From Callipepla californica brunnescens (Eukaryota > Chordata > Aves > Galliformes > Odontophoridae), in assembly GCA_023055505.1 (NCBI GenBank), contig JALIRH010000006.1:24153105-24217104 (forward strand): a DNA stretch of 64,000 nt. The letters run 5' to 3'. Positions 51,101 through 60,600 of the stretch are shown here, in pieces. Each line of letters begins with the position of its first letter. The stretch's first letter is position 1. A model generated the notes under the pieces. It ran no database searches and was not told the origin of the DNA. It saw only the letters and a program-made list of their open reading frames with translations. The position numbers and the translations under genes are program-made.

Positions 51101-54100
51101 CCACATCTAAATAATACAGTTGCACTATCACTGTTGGGATGGCCGTGGTACCTTTCACAATAGAATTCGCATCACGGCATAAAGAGAACTCTGAAACAAA
51201 CAGCTTCAGCTTTCAAATTTTCAAGATGCAAAAGCCACGAGCTCAACGCTGTCCTGTCATTTCTTCCTCAGTGCTGGAATTGTGCTGTTGCACAATTTCG
51301 GACTCAGCGCTATCAATAAGATTCGGGAAAACTTAATCCTCGCAGTTTCAACACTGGAAACACAGTGCAAAAATAGAGGCATAAAAGCAAATAAACAGAA
51401 AATAATTATTAAAACCAAGACAAATCCACAAATTCTACACCATTAAGGTCACAAGTTAAAGGCCTTAGAGTTCACCATTTGCATCTCAGTAAAACATTTT
51501 CAAGAATTAAATCTTGCAATTATGGAACAGGTCACAACAATGGCAGAATTAAATATTTCCAAAAATCCTCTAGAGGAAGCAGCAGGAAAAATTAACCCAT
51601 ATTAACACAGGCTAATGCCCAGCAACCAACCACAAAACAAGCCCACAAAGTTTTCTGAAAGACACGAATTCCTCACTTCTTTTGAATAAGAATTAAAAAA
51701 GAGAGAGCAAGCGAGAGACAAAGGGAAATTAACGGTTGATAATAGGTTCTGTCCTGCTTTAAACAAAGGAAGCAAGTGCTCAGGGACACAACAAAAGAAG
51801 TGTCTGTCTGAGGCAACCAGGAAGGGAGATAAGGTGGTCAGCATCAACTCCTCAGTCTGACTTCTCCAGCTCTTACAGCAGCAATTACATTGAACTCTCT
51901 TTGTGAAATGCTTTTGAGATCTCTAGATAAGTGATAATTAAGAAAGCTGTATACCTCACAGCAGAGTGATACATGCATTTCTGCACCTACTTCAAACCGA
52001 GAAACAGAGATGTTGAGCAACATGCCCAAGGTCATGCAAACTTACAGCGCTGCAACTCTCACAGCCTTTTAACAAGAATCTCTTAGCAGAGCGTACTCTT
52101 AAACAAATAAATAAATGTATGTGTATTTGACAACGTCTGACCTATGAAAGGAAGTAGTTTTAAAGTCGAGTGGCAAGAAACAAAGCACAGCTGCAGCAGA
52201 AAACACTACCAGCTGAGCACCAAGATGAACTAGTATCACTCTGCAGGATATTTGTCAGACTCTGTGCTCTGCAGTAATATACTTGCAGAGACACTTAAAG
52301 AAAAGGCGATTCCAGACGTGGTCTCTAAAGAAAAAAAACAACAGCAGAAAAAAAACCAAAAAACCCTGAGAGCGCACAGGGTGTATGCAACTTGCCACAC
52401 ACAGAAAACCAAAACACTACCAACTGCGATTTCTAGGACACTATGCACTACCAAGATACGACTACCAGATGCCAATGTACTGAATCATCGCGTTAAAAAT
52501 GTTGACAGTTTTTTCAGTCCGCAATTTTTTTTTCCTAGAAGCTGCAAAATTAAACTATTCTATAGCACAAACAAAAACAAACCCAGTAAACAGATCTCCT
52601 CTTGACTTCAGTAGACACATCAGAACTTCCATTTATTCTGGTATTTTCTACACAGTTCTAGTTGTGTTCTTTTCCCTTCAAAATATGCCAGAATATGTGA
52701 AAACTACCCTTTGCCAATTGCTCACCAGCTTTTGTTACACTGAAGCAAATACGAAGCACTCTTTCAGATGGTATAATTCATTTTTGAAATTTAAGTCACA
52801 GAAAGAAAGAAAATAAACAGCATTTTTCACTTGATAGTGTGAAAAAGCTGCACATGATTTTGCATGCTGCAAACATGTAAATAAATATTAAAGCTTTTCC
52901 TCATTTAAACTGCATTTGGAATATCCTATGCCATTAGTTAAAACGACAGAAGAATACAGCTACCTGAAGCCTATGTAAAGAATCTCTCTTTAACAGGCTT
53001 TTAAAGATTGCAAGCCAGAGCATCTAAAAAGCACATCCCTGAATAATTTAAGGCTCCTGGCATCTACATTGAAAGAGCTCTTTTGCTAAACCTTGAAGAA
53101 AAAAAAAAAAAACGAGGAGAAAGAAGAAAGGTCTTGAAAGATCAGCAACAAATTTACTACTAAAAACTATTTTTTCCTATCTTAAAATTTAATCAGACAT
53201 GGAGGAGAAAGGATTTTGCAGCCAGCCCTTCCCATTTATTGTCAACAGCTGTGGTCTAACATTAACATTTACCACTTGGCAGTGTTAAGACTGTGATGGT
53301 CAGGGAAACAATATAGACACAAAATGAAAGAGCAGGAAGGACACTGATCAAGAACGTGAAGCACAGCACAAACTCTCATGAACAAAAACTCAGTAATACA
53401 AAGTAAAAAGCCAGAGTTTATCAAGAATTTTAAACAGCTAACCTATATTTTAGGGAAAAAGAAGGGAAAAAAAAAAGCCCTAGAACAACAGATCACTATA
53501 AATACAAATTATTTTAAAATAACAAAACATGATTATGCTTTTAAGACACAAGACAATCTGGTTTGGTGCAGGGTAATAGCCACTTATAACCAGCAGCACT
53601 AAAGTCAAATTACAAATCAGTGTACTGTTGACAATACCAAGTTTTCTCTGCCAGCTACATCCTTCAGACATCAGCAAATCCTACCTACTTCCTCTTGCGT
53701 CTGTCAAAGAAACCATCCAAAGACTGTGAGCAAGCAATCTTCACCTCAACAGCTATTAACTTCACATAAACCGAACAGTTTATTCATTTTTACTCCCAGA
53801 TTGCAACGTCCTTGCAGTTCTACAATATCTGAAAGCTTTGCCACTGATGCCAGCCAGTTCAATAACTGGCTCCTCCTCAGTATATGAAAATGGACTGGCA
53901 ACAATAGGAAACCTTATCTGAGGAAGTTAACACAGGTTATCCTTCTTGACATGTAAATAGAGACTTTATACAGACAGAAAACAGTCTTAGGAATGAGATA
54001 AGAATTCAGAAAAAGTGTCACACAGAACTGTGATAAGAAGAAATTTTAAAAAAGCTGCTTTTTTGGAGAAACAGACTACATTTTTCCTTTATGAAACTTT

Positions 54101-57100
54101 GAACATAACTGCTAGAATAAGAGTCACGAGGAAGTCACTCAACAATATAGCAAACAGGTTGGTGGCTGCAGTGGATTCAGAAAAGGCAAAACATACACAA
54201 GTCTTTTAGTGGAATTTGGATTTCTTTAAAGAAAAGACATGAAAGGAAAGAGTAAGAAAATCATACTATTTAATATGCAATTTTCATATTTTTTCCTGTG
54301 CAATTACAAGCTGAAAACATCTTTGTATACACATTTTCCTCCCACAGAACTTACAAAGTTTGGTTGTTGCAGAAAGCAGAAGGTTACAAGAACCTAAACA
54401 ATGATTTTTCAAATTTCAGCAGAACAGGCTGGTTATTACCTGTTCTTCATTCTGTTCACTGAGTCAAACTACAAAACAGTTATTTGTAATATATACTTAA
54501 GGATACAAGTTGTATAATAAAAAGATAATACAAGATAGGTCATTGGACACCGAGAAAAATGAAAGGTTGGAAGTGTAAACATGCCTAATATTTCTCTTCG
54601 AGGAAGGCATGATTCATTTCTTTTTCCAAAGGCATAATGTAGTCAGAAAATAATTTTTATCAAGTAAACTTAAGTTTAAAGCATTAAGGAGAAGCCTGAC
54701 TAGCTGGATTCCTAGCTAGTAGGAATATATATAATCCCAGCAACGTCAATAACGTGACATGAAGTTATGCTAGCTGTTGATCTCACCCATAATATCTAGA
54801 GCCCACACCTAACTATAAATACATGTATTATGTTTGCTTTTTTAAAACTGATTGAAGCTTAATAACAACTCATATTTGAAATATTCATGGACACAAGTTA
54901 GCTTTGAAGTTAAATCCTTAAGTGGATAAAGTGGACTGTATATCTAATCTAAACTAAATGTTTCCCTTAGTTACTAATACCAGTGAAGTTCCACTAGTTA
55001 AAATCATTACTACAGAAAATAAACGAAAAACCCACAGCACGTTAAGGGGCATTTAATTTTGCTTGGTGCCAAGGCACAGTACATGTTCTTGGCAGTATCA
55101 GCTCCTCCACTACCTTCCCCATCTTTGCTTCGAGATTAGACGAGCGAAGTTTTTTCCAGACCAGAAGGTTTTAACCACAGTTTCCCACCACTGATGCTAT
55201 TACCACCTTTCTGACTTTCACTCAGTGTTGCAAGTTTCAATTTAAGACTAAAAACTTCAGTTGTAAAGCCTATTCGGCAAGGAATGAAGCTAGTATCTTA
55301 ACACTAAGACTGTTCCTGCGTTACGGTGGTTTTACTGCAGCACATCAGGTTTTCTTCCCATATTCTGCAAACCACACTCACCCACCCCCCTCATCTGTAC
55401 ATAACACCATAAATGAGATTTGTTCAGAAAATTTAAATGAGGCTGGAGGAACAAAATGCACCAAAATATGCCAGCAGACCATGGTTTGGTTGCCCCTGGT
55501 GCAGTAAATGATCACAACTTCCTTCACTGATTTAACATTTGCATCCGTCACCATTTTTTGCTCAACTGGGTGTAAGAGAACCTACACAAGTGCACATTTT
55601 GCAATGAAAACTCACCCATCCTCTTCCATATTAACAAAAAATAAAATAAAATTCAGTAAGTAAATAAATAAATAAAAATTAAAAAGCCAAACATTCCTGC
55701 CAGTCTCCTGCCAGTAACAGGGTGTGCACTGTACAGACCTATAGATTATATATAGTAAGTAATTAAAATACAGTTTGAAGGCAGGTTTAGATCCTAGAGA
55801 AAACAGTCACTACTGTGGCACTTTTGCAACAGTAATTTCCCCACGGCTTTGGTTATGTGCATCTCCATTCCTGCTTAGCAGAGCCCACAGCTACATACAT
55901 TACATCCATGTATATGTCTAAAACTCTATAACCTTTGCCAGAGTAACTCTCCAGGAAGCTCTTCTGACCTTTACTTAAGATAAAGAAAGCAAGTGAAATG
56001 AAGAAATAAATGTTCCTTTGATAATACTGTGTAAGCTGTGGCTAAGGAACTTTGAAATACGACAGCATTAATAAAATAGCCATATTAGGAGAATTTCTTT
56101 ATCGCCAAAAGCAATGACAAGCTTCAATGGGGCTTTTCATTCACAGTTCACAAATTATTTTCCAAGAATCATTGACTTGTTTTGTAACGATAATTGTGGG
56201 TTAACAGAAGCCCTGACTGTACTTTGTACTCTTACACAAAGGATGTATGCATATATGACTATATCTGAACCCAGCTCTGTATGCAGGATAAGGTATTTAA
56301 TTTTCAACATATAGAACAGTTTCAATTTTCATATTATAGAATAAAAAGAAAATGTCCTGAAGGCAGAGATGAAAAAAATGTTATAAAGGGCAGCTATAAA
56401 AGTGACTACACTTGTTAGTTGGCAGTTCTACAGGAACTTACAGAGAAAAACAAAAACTAAACTGTTCAGCAGGTATACTACCTGCATCCGGGAGAAGTCT
56501 TTATTTTGTTTTTGTTTTTATTTAAATCTCTACCAAACGTTCTTATATTGTTATAAGAATATTTTTTTCCAGAGCATATATGTAAATAACTGTAAAAAAA
56601 AAAAAAAAATGATACAAGAAAATTCAACAATTCTGATTTTGGTTTTTAGAAGTTAAAGACCACTCTAATGCAATTCTTTCTGATCTCTCTAATTTTAATC
56701 CCAACATATCAGTACACAACTATACTTAACAGCTACCGGGTATAGCGAACTGCAAGTAATTCCCTCTGATAGGATAAATTATTTAAGTTATTTAGTAAAA
56801 TGGAAAGCTACCACGCGTTCCACTGCAGTCAGCAGACACTGCTGAGAAAAGACTGATGATAGAGAAGATGTGCCGTGAGGAAGGATGCGCGCAAAGCAGC
56901 CAAAAGAAGTCTGTGACTTTATCGCACGGCATTTCTCTTCCGTAGTTTTAATGCGCTTGCAACTGCCCAAACGCAGAGACCAGCAGGCACAGTGAAGGGA
57001 AGCCAACATATAACAGAATAACAACAGTTCAATGGAAAGGAGCAAGATTTGAGGGGTACAGATTAACAACAGAACTATAAGCACGTGTTAAGTAGCAAAC

Positions 57101-57679
57101 AACACAAAGCATCCAGCTTAACACAACTACTGCTTTCCCCTTTTGATTCAAGGCAAAGTTTCATTTGAGTAACAAAATACCACTAAAATGATGTAAAAAA
57201 TGCTCCGGCAGTGGCTGTGCTTGATTACCTGGAGACTTTTCTTCATTTATTGATACACAAAATCTACTGAGCAGCCTGATTTCTGCCTGGGACAGTTGTC
57301 TACTATGTCCCCTAGTCCAGCATCCTTCATCTTACACTGAGGGACAGGGAGAGCCCCTCTGCCCTCAGGTAGGACCTGTTCCTTGCTTCCTTGGCATGGG
57401 GAAAGACAGGAGCTGGCCACTGCTAAAGGTTACACCTTCAGCCCAAGCAGTCCTTTTGGCCGTGCGTCAAATCATCACTTGCTTTATCTGTTCCTCGCAC
57501 TGATGTCACTGCCCGGCAAAAGGCACTACCACATGACCGCGGATGACACAATAAATAACAAATACAAAGAGCCAAATATAAATATACAAGGACATATTTT
57601 TAAGAAAGCGATGATTCATACTGTACTTACAACTTTCAGCCTGGTAGTCTGGCACAAACTGCTCGTCATTGTCAGGTAC
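8974..57679 (-). CDS. ETV1: ETV1 (ER81) ETS-family transcription factor, 5'-partial, nine coding exons
   Basis: This is a nuclear sequence-specific transcription factor of the PEA3 subfamily (ETV1, ETV4, ETV5) that binds GGAA-core sites and acts downstream of receptor tyrosine kinase/RAS-MAPK signalling. The coding exons, in transcription order, are 57679-57631, 37854-37725, 36198-36010, 32622-32375, 20782-20714, 18301-18233, 15225-15056, 11528-11427 and 9195-8974. Joined they give 415 residues, equal in number to human residues 63-477 as I recall that protein, with matching phases at every junction. ETV1 rather than ETV4 or ETV5 is indicated by the near-identical linker, the RRQLSEP and YQRQMSEP repeats and the C-terminus ending EGYVY. 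All four psi-K-x-E motifs and the ETS domain are intact. Earlier exons and the promoter are outside the window. One exon (20714-20782) has a non-GT donor. Identity is certain for practical purposes; the exact isoform set is not. Confidence 0.97.
9196..11426 (-). other. ETV1: ETV1 intron between exons H and I
   Basis: A 2.2-kb intron, GTGAGC to CCCTAAG. It is AT-rich with short poly-A runs. I see no embedded gene or identifiable repeat. Confidence 0.95.
11427..11528 (-). CDS. ETV1: ETV1 coding exon H, 102 nt, ETS recognition helix (human residues ~372-405)
   Basis: Its 34 whole codons run from [20 protein letters not shown] to [14 protein letters not shown]. This is the most conserved part of the ETS domain. 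The [11 protein letters not shown] helix carries the two invariant arginines that contact the GGAA core, followed by KGIM. The acceptor is TTTTTGTGGCAG and the donor GTGAGCAGC. It is phase 0 at both ends, so skipping would be in frame but would destroy DNA binding. Confidence 0.98.
11529..15055 (-). other. ETV1: ETV1 intron between exons G and H
   Basis: A 3.5-kb intron, GTGGGT to TGTGGCAG, inside the ETS domain coding region. It contains simple CAAA repeats at about 12093-12116 and T-rich runs at about 11755-11815 and 13708-13730. No gene is recognisable in it. Confidence 0.95.
15056..15225 (-). CDS. ETV1: ETV1 coding exon G, 170 nt, start of ETS domain (human residues ~314-371)
   Basis: The exon completes Gly and encodes 56 codons from [20 protein letters not shown] through [20 protein letters not shown] to [12 protein letters not shown] is a psi-K-x-E motif. 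RRGS equals human Ser334, the reported PKA site at the edge of the ETS domain. LQLWQFL begins helix 1 of the winged helix-turn-helix, and the Trp residues of the ETS hydrophobic core are present. The acceptor is ATTCTGTGCAG and the donor GTGGGTTAA. It ends in phase 0. Confidence 0.98.
15226..18232 (-). other. ETV1: ETV1 intron between exons F and G
   Basis: A 3.0-kb intron, GTATGT to CTGTGCAG. The part nearest exon G has three exact ATGCAAAT octamers (15493, 15679 and 15753 starts), with a fourth at about 16833. No gene or repeat is recognised. Confidence 0.95.
18233..18301 (-). CDS. ETV1: ETV1 coding exon F, 69 nt (human residues ~291-314)
   Basis: The exon completes a Gly codon and encodes [20 protein letters not shown] then FD, plus one base of a Gly codon. 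This is the short segment just before the ETS domain that contributes to autoinhibition in PEA3 factors. The acceptor is TTAACTTACAG and the donor GTATGTATG. Its two-base start requires the preceding exon to end in phase 1. That requirement is what shows the exon E donor anomaly. Confidence 0.95.
18302..20713 (-). other. ETV1: ETV1 interval between exons E and F (intron with a non-GT start)
   Basis: A 2.4-kb interval ending in a normal TTACAG acceptor but beginning TTAAGT at the phase-correct boundary with exon E. A 130-codon open frame on the plus strand (18849-19241) has no recognisable domain. If exon E is skipped, this interval is the 3' part of a single intron running from 32374 to 18302. 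Confidence 0.85.
20714..20782 (-). CDS. ETV1: ETV1 coding exon E, 69 nt, with non-canonical TT at the expected donor (human residues ~268-290)
   Basis: With the G carried over from exon D it encodes [20 protein letters not shown] then RTE and one base of Gly. This matches human 268-290 except for S to N before RTE (human recalled). The acceptor is strong (TTCTTCTCCTTTCAG). The end that keeps the phase for the next exon (ACAGAAG) is followed by TTAAGT, so positions +1/+2 (20713, 20712) are TT. The only GT at the boundary is one base earlier (20714-20713) and would shift the frame. The exon starts and ends in phase 1, so skipping removes 23 residues in frame. Possible causes are a +1 substitution (GTAAGT to TTAAGT), loss of one G from an original GG, or a sequencing error. 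Exon identity is secure; whether it is spliced in is open. Confidence 0.9.
24110..24157. repeat. Perfect 24-nt tandem duplication
   Basis: The 24-nt unit CATTCAGTTCTTTGATTTAC followed by ACTT occurs at 24110-24133 and again at 24134-24157 with no mismatch. It does not resemble a known microsatellite, and it looks like a recent local duplication. Confidence 0.95.
27311..27368. repeat. 58-nt pure purine (A-rich) tract
   Basis: Fifty-eight consecutive A or G residues, mostly A with single G interruptions. In the ETV1 sense direction it is a long T-rich polypyrimidine tract within the intron. Confidence 0.9.
27665..27760 (-). mobile_element. Ancient MIR/L2-type SINE 3'-tail relic
   Basis: On the minus strand the stretch includes TTTTTGTGCAGTGCTTTGAA, then AATGTAAAGCAC and GTGCTAAGTATTATTACT, ending in TATT-like repeats. 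This follows the order of old amniote MIR-type tails (TAATTA..TTTGTAAAGCGCTTTGA..GCGCTATATAAGTGC..TATTATTATT). The central core is not recognisable, so only the tail is called. The assignment is from memory of the consensus. Confidence 0.5.
30645..30678. repeat. Inverted repeat, 9-bp perfect stem with 16-nt spacer
   Basis: AGGGGACTG (30645-30653) is exactly complementary to CAGTCCCCT (30670-30678). A GC-rich stem of this kind can form a small hairpin in DNA or in the pre-mRNA. No flanking gene signal is seen. Confidence 0.8.
32375..32622 (-). CDS. ETV1: ETV1 coding exon D, 248 nt, with RSK phosphosite contexts (human residues ~185-268)
   Basis: The exon completes an Arg codon and encodes 82 whole codons from [16 protein letters not shown] to EPRDFAYDS, plus one base of the next codon. 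RRQLS and YQRQMS are basophilic kinase contexts equal to human Ser191 and Ser216, reported RSK/MSK targets in ER81. FKQE and IKQE are psi-K-x-E sumoylation-type motifs. The acceptor is TTGTGTCCTAG and the donor GTAGGTGAG, a strong donor. It ends in phase 1, so it can join in frame either to the 69-nt exon at 20714-20782 or directly to the exon at 18233-18301. Confidence 0.97.
32623..36009 (-). other. ETV1: ETV1 intron between exons C and D
   Basis: A 3.4-kb intron, GTAAAACA to TGTCCTAG. The one structure I note is the 13-bp perfect inverted repeat at 35216-35253. Nothing else is recognised. Confidence 0.95.
35216..35253. repeat. 13-bp perfect inverted repeat with 12-nt spacer
   Basis: TACAGTTTAACAA (35216-35228) is the exact reverse complement of TTGTTAAACTGTA (35241-35253), separated by TTTGTTATCAAT. 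It would make a stable AT-rich hairpin. I saw no target-site duplication or further terminal repeats that would show a transposon. Confidence 0.9.
36010..36198 (-). CDS. ETV1: ETV1 coding exon C, 189 nt, Ser/Pro-rich (human residues ~122-185)
   Basis: The exon completes a Ser codon, encodes 62 whole codons from [20 protein letters not shown] to SFPMDH, and gives two bases of an Arg codon. It is a low-complexity Ser/Thr/Pro-rich linker with several TP and SP dipeptides that fit proline-directed MAP kinase sites of the family. The acceptor is AACTGATAG and the donor GTAAAACAC. Divergence from the remembered human sequence is highest here (TH to AQ, A to V, PDSSY to QDNSF), as expected for a disordered linker. 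Confidence 0.95.
36199..37724 (-). other. ETV1: ETV1 intron between exons B and C
   Basis: A 1.5-kb intron, GTAAAACA to CTGATAG. It has T runs at about 36680 and 36945, and no gene or repeat is identified. Confidence 0.95.
37725..37854 (-). CDS. ETV1: ETV1 coding exon B, 130 nt (human residues ~79-122)
   Basis: The exon completes a Leu codon, encodes 42 whole codons beginning [20 protein letters not shown] and ending KCLYNV, and leaves two bases of a Ser codon. IKKEPHSP contains a psi-K-x-E motif followed by SP, the arrangement of a sumoylation site beside a proline-directed phosphosite known in PEA3 proteins. The acceptor is TCTTTCCAG and the donor GTAAAACA. Against the human protein as I remember it, the changes are conservative (L to V before KIKK; IS to LG after CSE). 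Confidence 0.96.
43135..43158. repeat. AAAT microsatellite
   Basis: Six to seven near-perfect copies of a 4-nt AAAT unit, a simple sequence repeat inside the large intron. Confidence 0.9.
44171..44216. repeat. 23-nt tandem duplication (two mismatches)
   Basis: AAGGAACTTAGACAAGAGAC followed by TTC (44171-44193) is repeated at 44194-44216 with G to A in the CAAGAG segment and C to G at the last base. It is a short local duplication with no known family. Confidence 0.9.
51870..52060 (-). mobile_element. Ancient MIR-like CORE-SINE relic
   Basis: On the minus strand the segment reads GCATGACCTTGGGCATGTTG then CTCAACATCTCTGTTTCTCG and GTTTGAAGTAGGTGCAGAAA. This is the order of the MIR core (TGACCTTGGGCAAGTTACTTAACCTCTCTG..CCTCAGTTTCC). 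It is followed by a GTGAGG..TTAATTA..AGCATTT segment like the MIR 3' part. It is highly diverged and its boundaries are approximate. Confidence 0.6.
57631..57679 (-). CDS. ETV1: ETV1 coding exon A, 49 nt (first in window; human residues ~63-78)
   Basis: The exon encodes [16 protein letters not shown] plus the first base of the next codon (Leu). It is the C-terminal part of the N-terminal acidic transactivation region that PEA3 proteins share. The acceptor reads CTTCAGCTCAG before GTACC, and the donor is GTAAGT. The exon starts in phase 0 and ends in phase 1. Its 49 nt are not a multiple of three, so skipping it would break the frame. It is isolated, with at least 6.3 kb of intron upstream and 19.8 kb downstream. 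The preceding exon should end in a codon for Gln (...AEAQ in human), and I could not find it before 64000. Confidence 0.95.
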
Positions 57680-60600
57680 CTGAGCTGAAGAAAGGAAAAC
57701 AAAAACAAAAAACAGACAAAAAAACAAAAACGAGGAAAGAATTAAAAGAAGCCATTAAAGCATAAATAAAGATTCTCGTGCTTAATTTGAAGCACAGCCA
57801 AGATTAAAATTAGAATTTTTGTTTCTCTCATTGTTGGGCATGAAAATCGGGCATGAAAATCAGGCAAGCGACTTGTTTCCATACTGGACAAGCTGCACGG
57901 TGCAGCCCTGCTACAGGGTGCTGGTGATAGGAAGGCTGCTGCTGGCACCACGCTCTGCACCTGCCGAAATCCTGCCGTGCTCATTTGCAAAACGTCTGCA
58001 CGGAAAGCACCAAATCCTAGCGTTTAACACCTATGCATCTTTAACCCCAAGCTACCGCATCTTTGGCGAAGTTAAAAATGATTCCAGTTTTTCATGGCAG
58101 CCGGCCAACACAGTAGGTTTCTTTTTGTTATTATTTTAAATACTCAGAAAGAGCTATTTTACCAGACCACAGAATTGCTGGTTCAATAACATTTCACACG
58201 CTGAAAAAAATATACTTATTTAAACAAGAATCGTTATTAACATCCATTCAAATTTTCTGAGATCATCTTAGCTTTTATGAAACTTTCATCACAAATTTGA
58301 GCCATAAAATGTGATCATTTCATGGTCTGCTGATACATAATACTGCTTCTGTGGTACCACGGCTCCTTCTCATTGTGTACCTAAGACATCAGCCGTAGCC
58401 TCTTGTAAAATCAGCATTTAAGCCAAAACAAAACTGAATGTGTATTGTAGGTGAGTACATTTGGAGAGCAGCATCCTCAGAGCACAACCAGTCCTCACTA
58501 CATCCTACAGAGACCCAGCTTACCGTGTCTAACCTCTGTCATCCTTTGCTCAACATACACTAAATACATTCATCGCAGCAAAGCTTCACAAAGTTAGACC
58601 ATATTTTAATTTACACATTTCTCTAAAGAGAAGCAAATAATTCACATGATCTTTATTAGAATTTAGCATCTGCCATGATCTGATTACCCAGTAAGATTCA
58701 AGAAGTAAATACGGGTTACATAATAATTTATTGAAACAGTAACTATCAAACCAAGAAAAATGGTAGATGATAAAATATAATGTTAAAACCCTTGAGGTAT
58801 CTTTCTTGTTTCAGAAGTGCGTATTTTCCTCTATATTTATGCTGTTGCTACTAGCTTGAACAGCATTTATTTGAATTAAAAATCCATATTTAATTATAGT
58901 TATTTTCAGTGTGCTCTATAGTACTCTTTGTGGACCAGATCTCTTACTCAGGAAATAGCTCTAATCACTTAACTGGAAGGTTTTTTACCCTCAGTGAAGA
59001 GCTCAGAATCGGGTTCATCATACTGAAAAATTATCTTCTCTCAGTTTTAAAACAAATGTTTCAAGTCTTACTGTCTTAATTGTAGCAAATACCGCTTAAG
59101 AACAAATGACCTTGGGAGCTCTGTAAACACCGATCTTAGAGGAAGTGAGGGTAAGATAAATACACGAAGAGTAACTGATATTACCTGAAAGAAAATACAC
59201 GACTATTGTTGTTTTGTTAGGTTTTTGTTTGTTTTTTTTTTTAACACAAAACTTAGAGCGACCTACTCTTCTAGCATTATTCTGCCTCTGAGCCTACATT
59301 AGTTGTTCCAAGTTTAATTCTGTACATGCATTTTACCAATATTCCTAGTATTTTTGATGCAATTTCCCTTTCCTCCAGAAAAGAAAGTCCACAGGACTTT
59401 TATCAGAAACTGAAGGATAATATGAGCCTAAATATTAATACAGTGCAATTTCTGACATTTCATGCAATTCACTACATGCGAATGTTAGGCATTTTCCTAA
59501 TAAAATTGCCAAATATTTCATCATCCTTTAAGAATCCAATTATGAAAACAAGATCTACTTAAAAATCAATTTTTAAGTATGTTTTACATTTCCAATTGTT
59601 TTCAAAAGACTTGTGCATACATTCGGAGTTAAAAGTAATTCCATCAAGTAATGTCTTCTTTACAGAAGACACATCCCACACATTGTTCTTAGGCCAGCTA
59701 TCATTTTCACATGCAGCAAGGAGGCCAGAACGATTCTAATTTTGTTACATGCACACAAGAGCATATATACATGCACGTGAATTTGTGAAGCCGGGATATT
59801 TGAAAAAGGCTAAATGAAACAAAAACCTCCTGCTGAAATCAGAAGGCTACGTTCGGTGATCGCAGAACTGGGACAGCAATCTTATATAACTTTCCAGAGC
59901 ACGTTCTGTGCACTGGACTGCTTCACAGTGATTTATTCTGTCTCTAGCATTTTAACCTGACTTACGTCAAGTATATCTGGTATTTAATGTATTAGCAAAT
60001 GAGGTCTGGATTAAACAAGAAAATTATACTTTTTTTCACAGATACCCCAAAATTATGAAGACATTTTTAATGGAGATCAAGGCACACCGTTGTATCAGTG
60101 CTCTAGAAAAAGACGGAAACTGCTGTCAGAATGTATTTTAAATACAATACTGGCATAGCCTTAAAGGCCTCTGTAGGACAAGGAATATAGTAAGATAAAA
60201 GTGTTTAAAACTCTGCCAAATATAGAGAAAACAAAGCATAACATCCAAACATTCAACCTGGTAACATATGTTTCCTACTGGAATCTATTTCTGAGGTACT
60301 GATGTTATTAAAACTGAGCCTGTAAGTCTCTGCATAGAAATTAAAAGGCCCCACTATCTGTTAAAGATGAAAACTTAAATTATTCCTTCAGTTAACCTGC
60401 TATCATTTTGTTTTCTTTTAAGCAGAATTGCAACTCACACATAATCATATTGCAGAAATGCAAAGGACCATCAGCCCAATACACTTCTTCCAACAGCATC
60501 TTGCTTTGAGAAGGAAAACGGTGTGGATACATCACCCCATTACTCAGAGGGAGGAGGGCATTTATACCTTGAGTTTGGATAATTACAGCCAGCCTCTGCA

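Larger units (their letters stand above)
37855..57630 (-). other. ETV1: ETV1 19.8-kb intron between exons A and B
   Basis: The largest complete intron in the window, GTAAGTAC to TTTCCAG. No coding exon of ETV1 or another gene is recognised in it. Contents noted are enhancer-like blocks at 40195-40480, 42740-42960 and 49200-49435, a GC-richer island-like block at about 46880-47420, AAAT microsatellites at about 43135-43158 and 55655-55678, a 23-nt tandem duplication at 44171-44216, and an ancient MIR-like SINE at about 51870-52060. Open frames up to 193 codons occur on both strands without recognisable domains. Confidence 0.93.
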
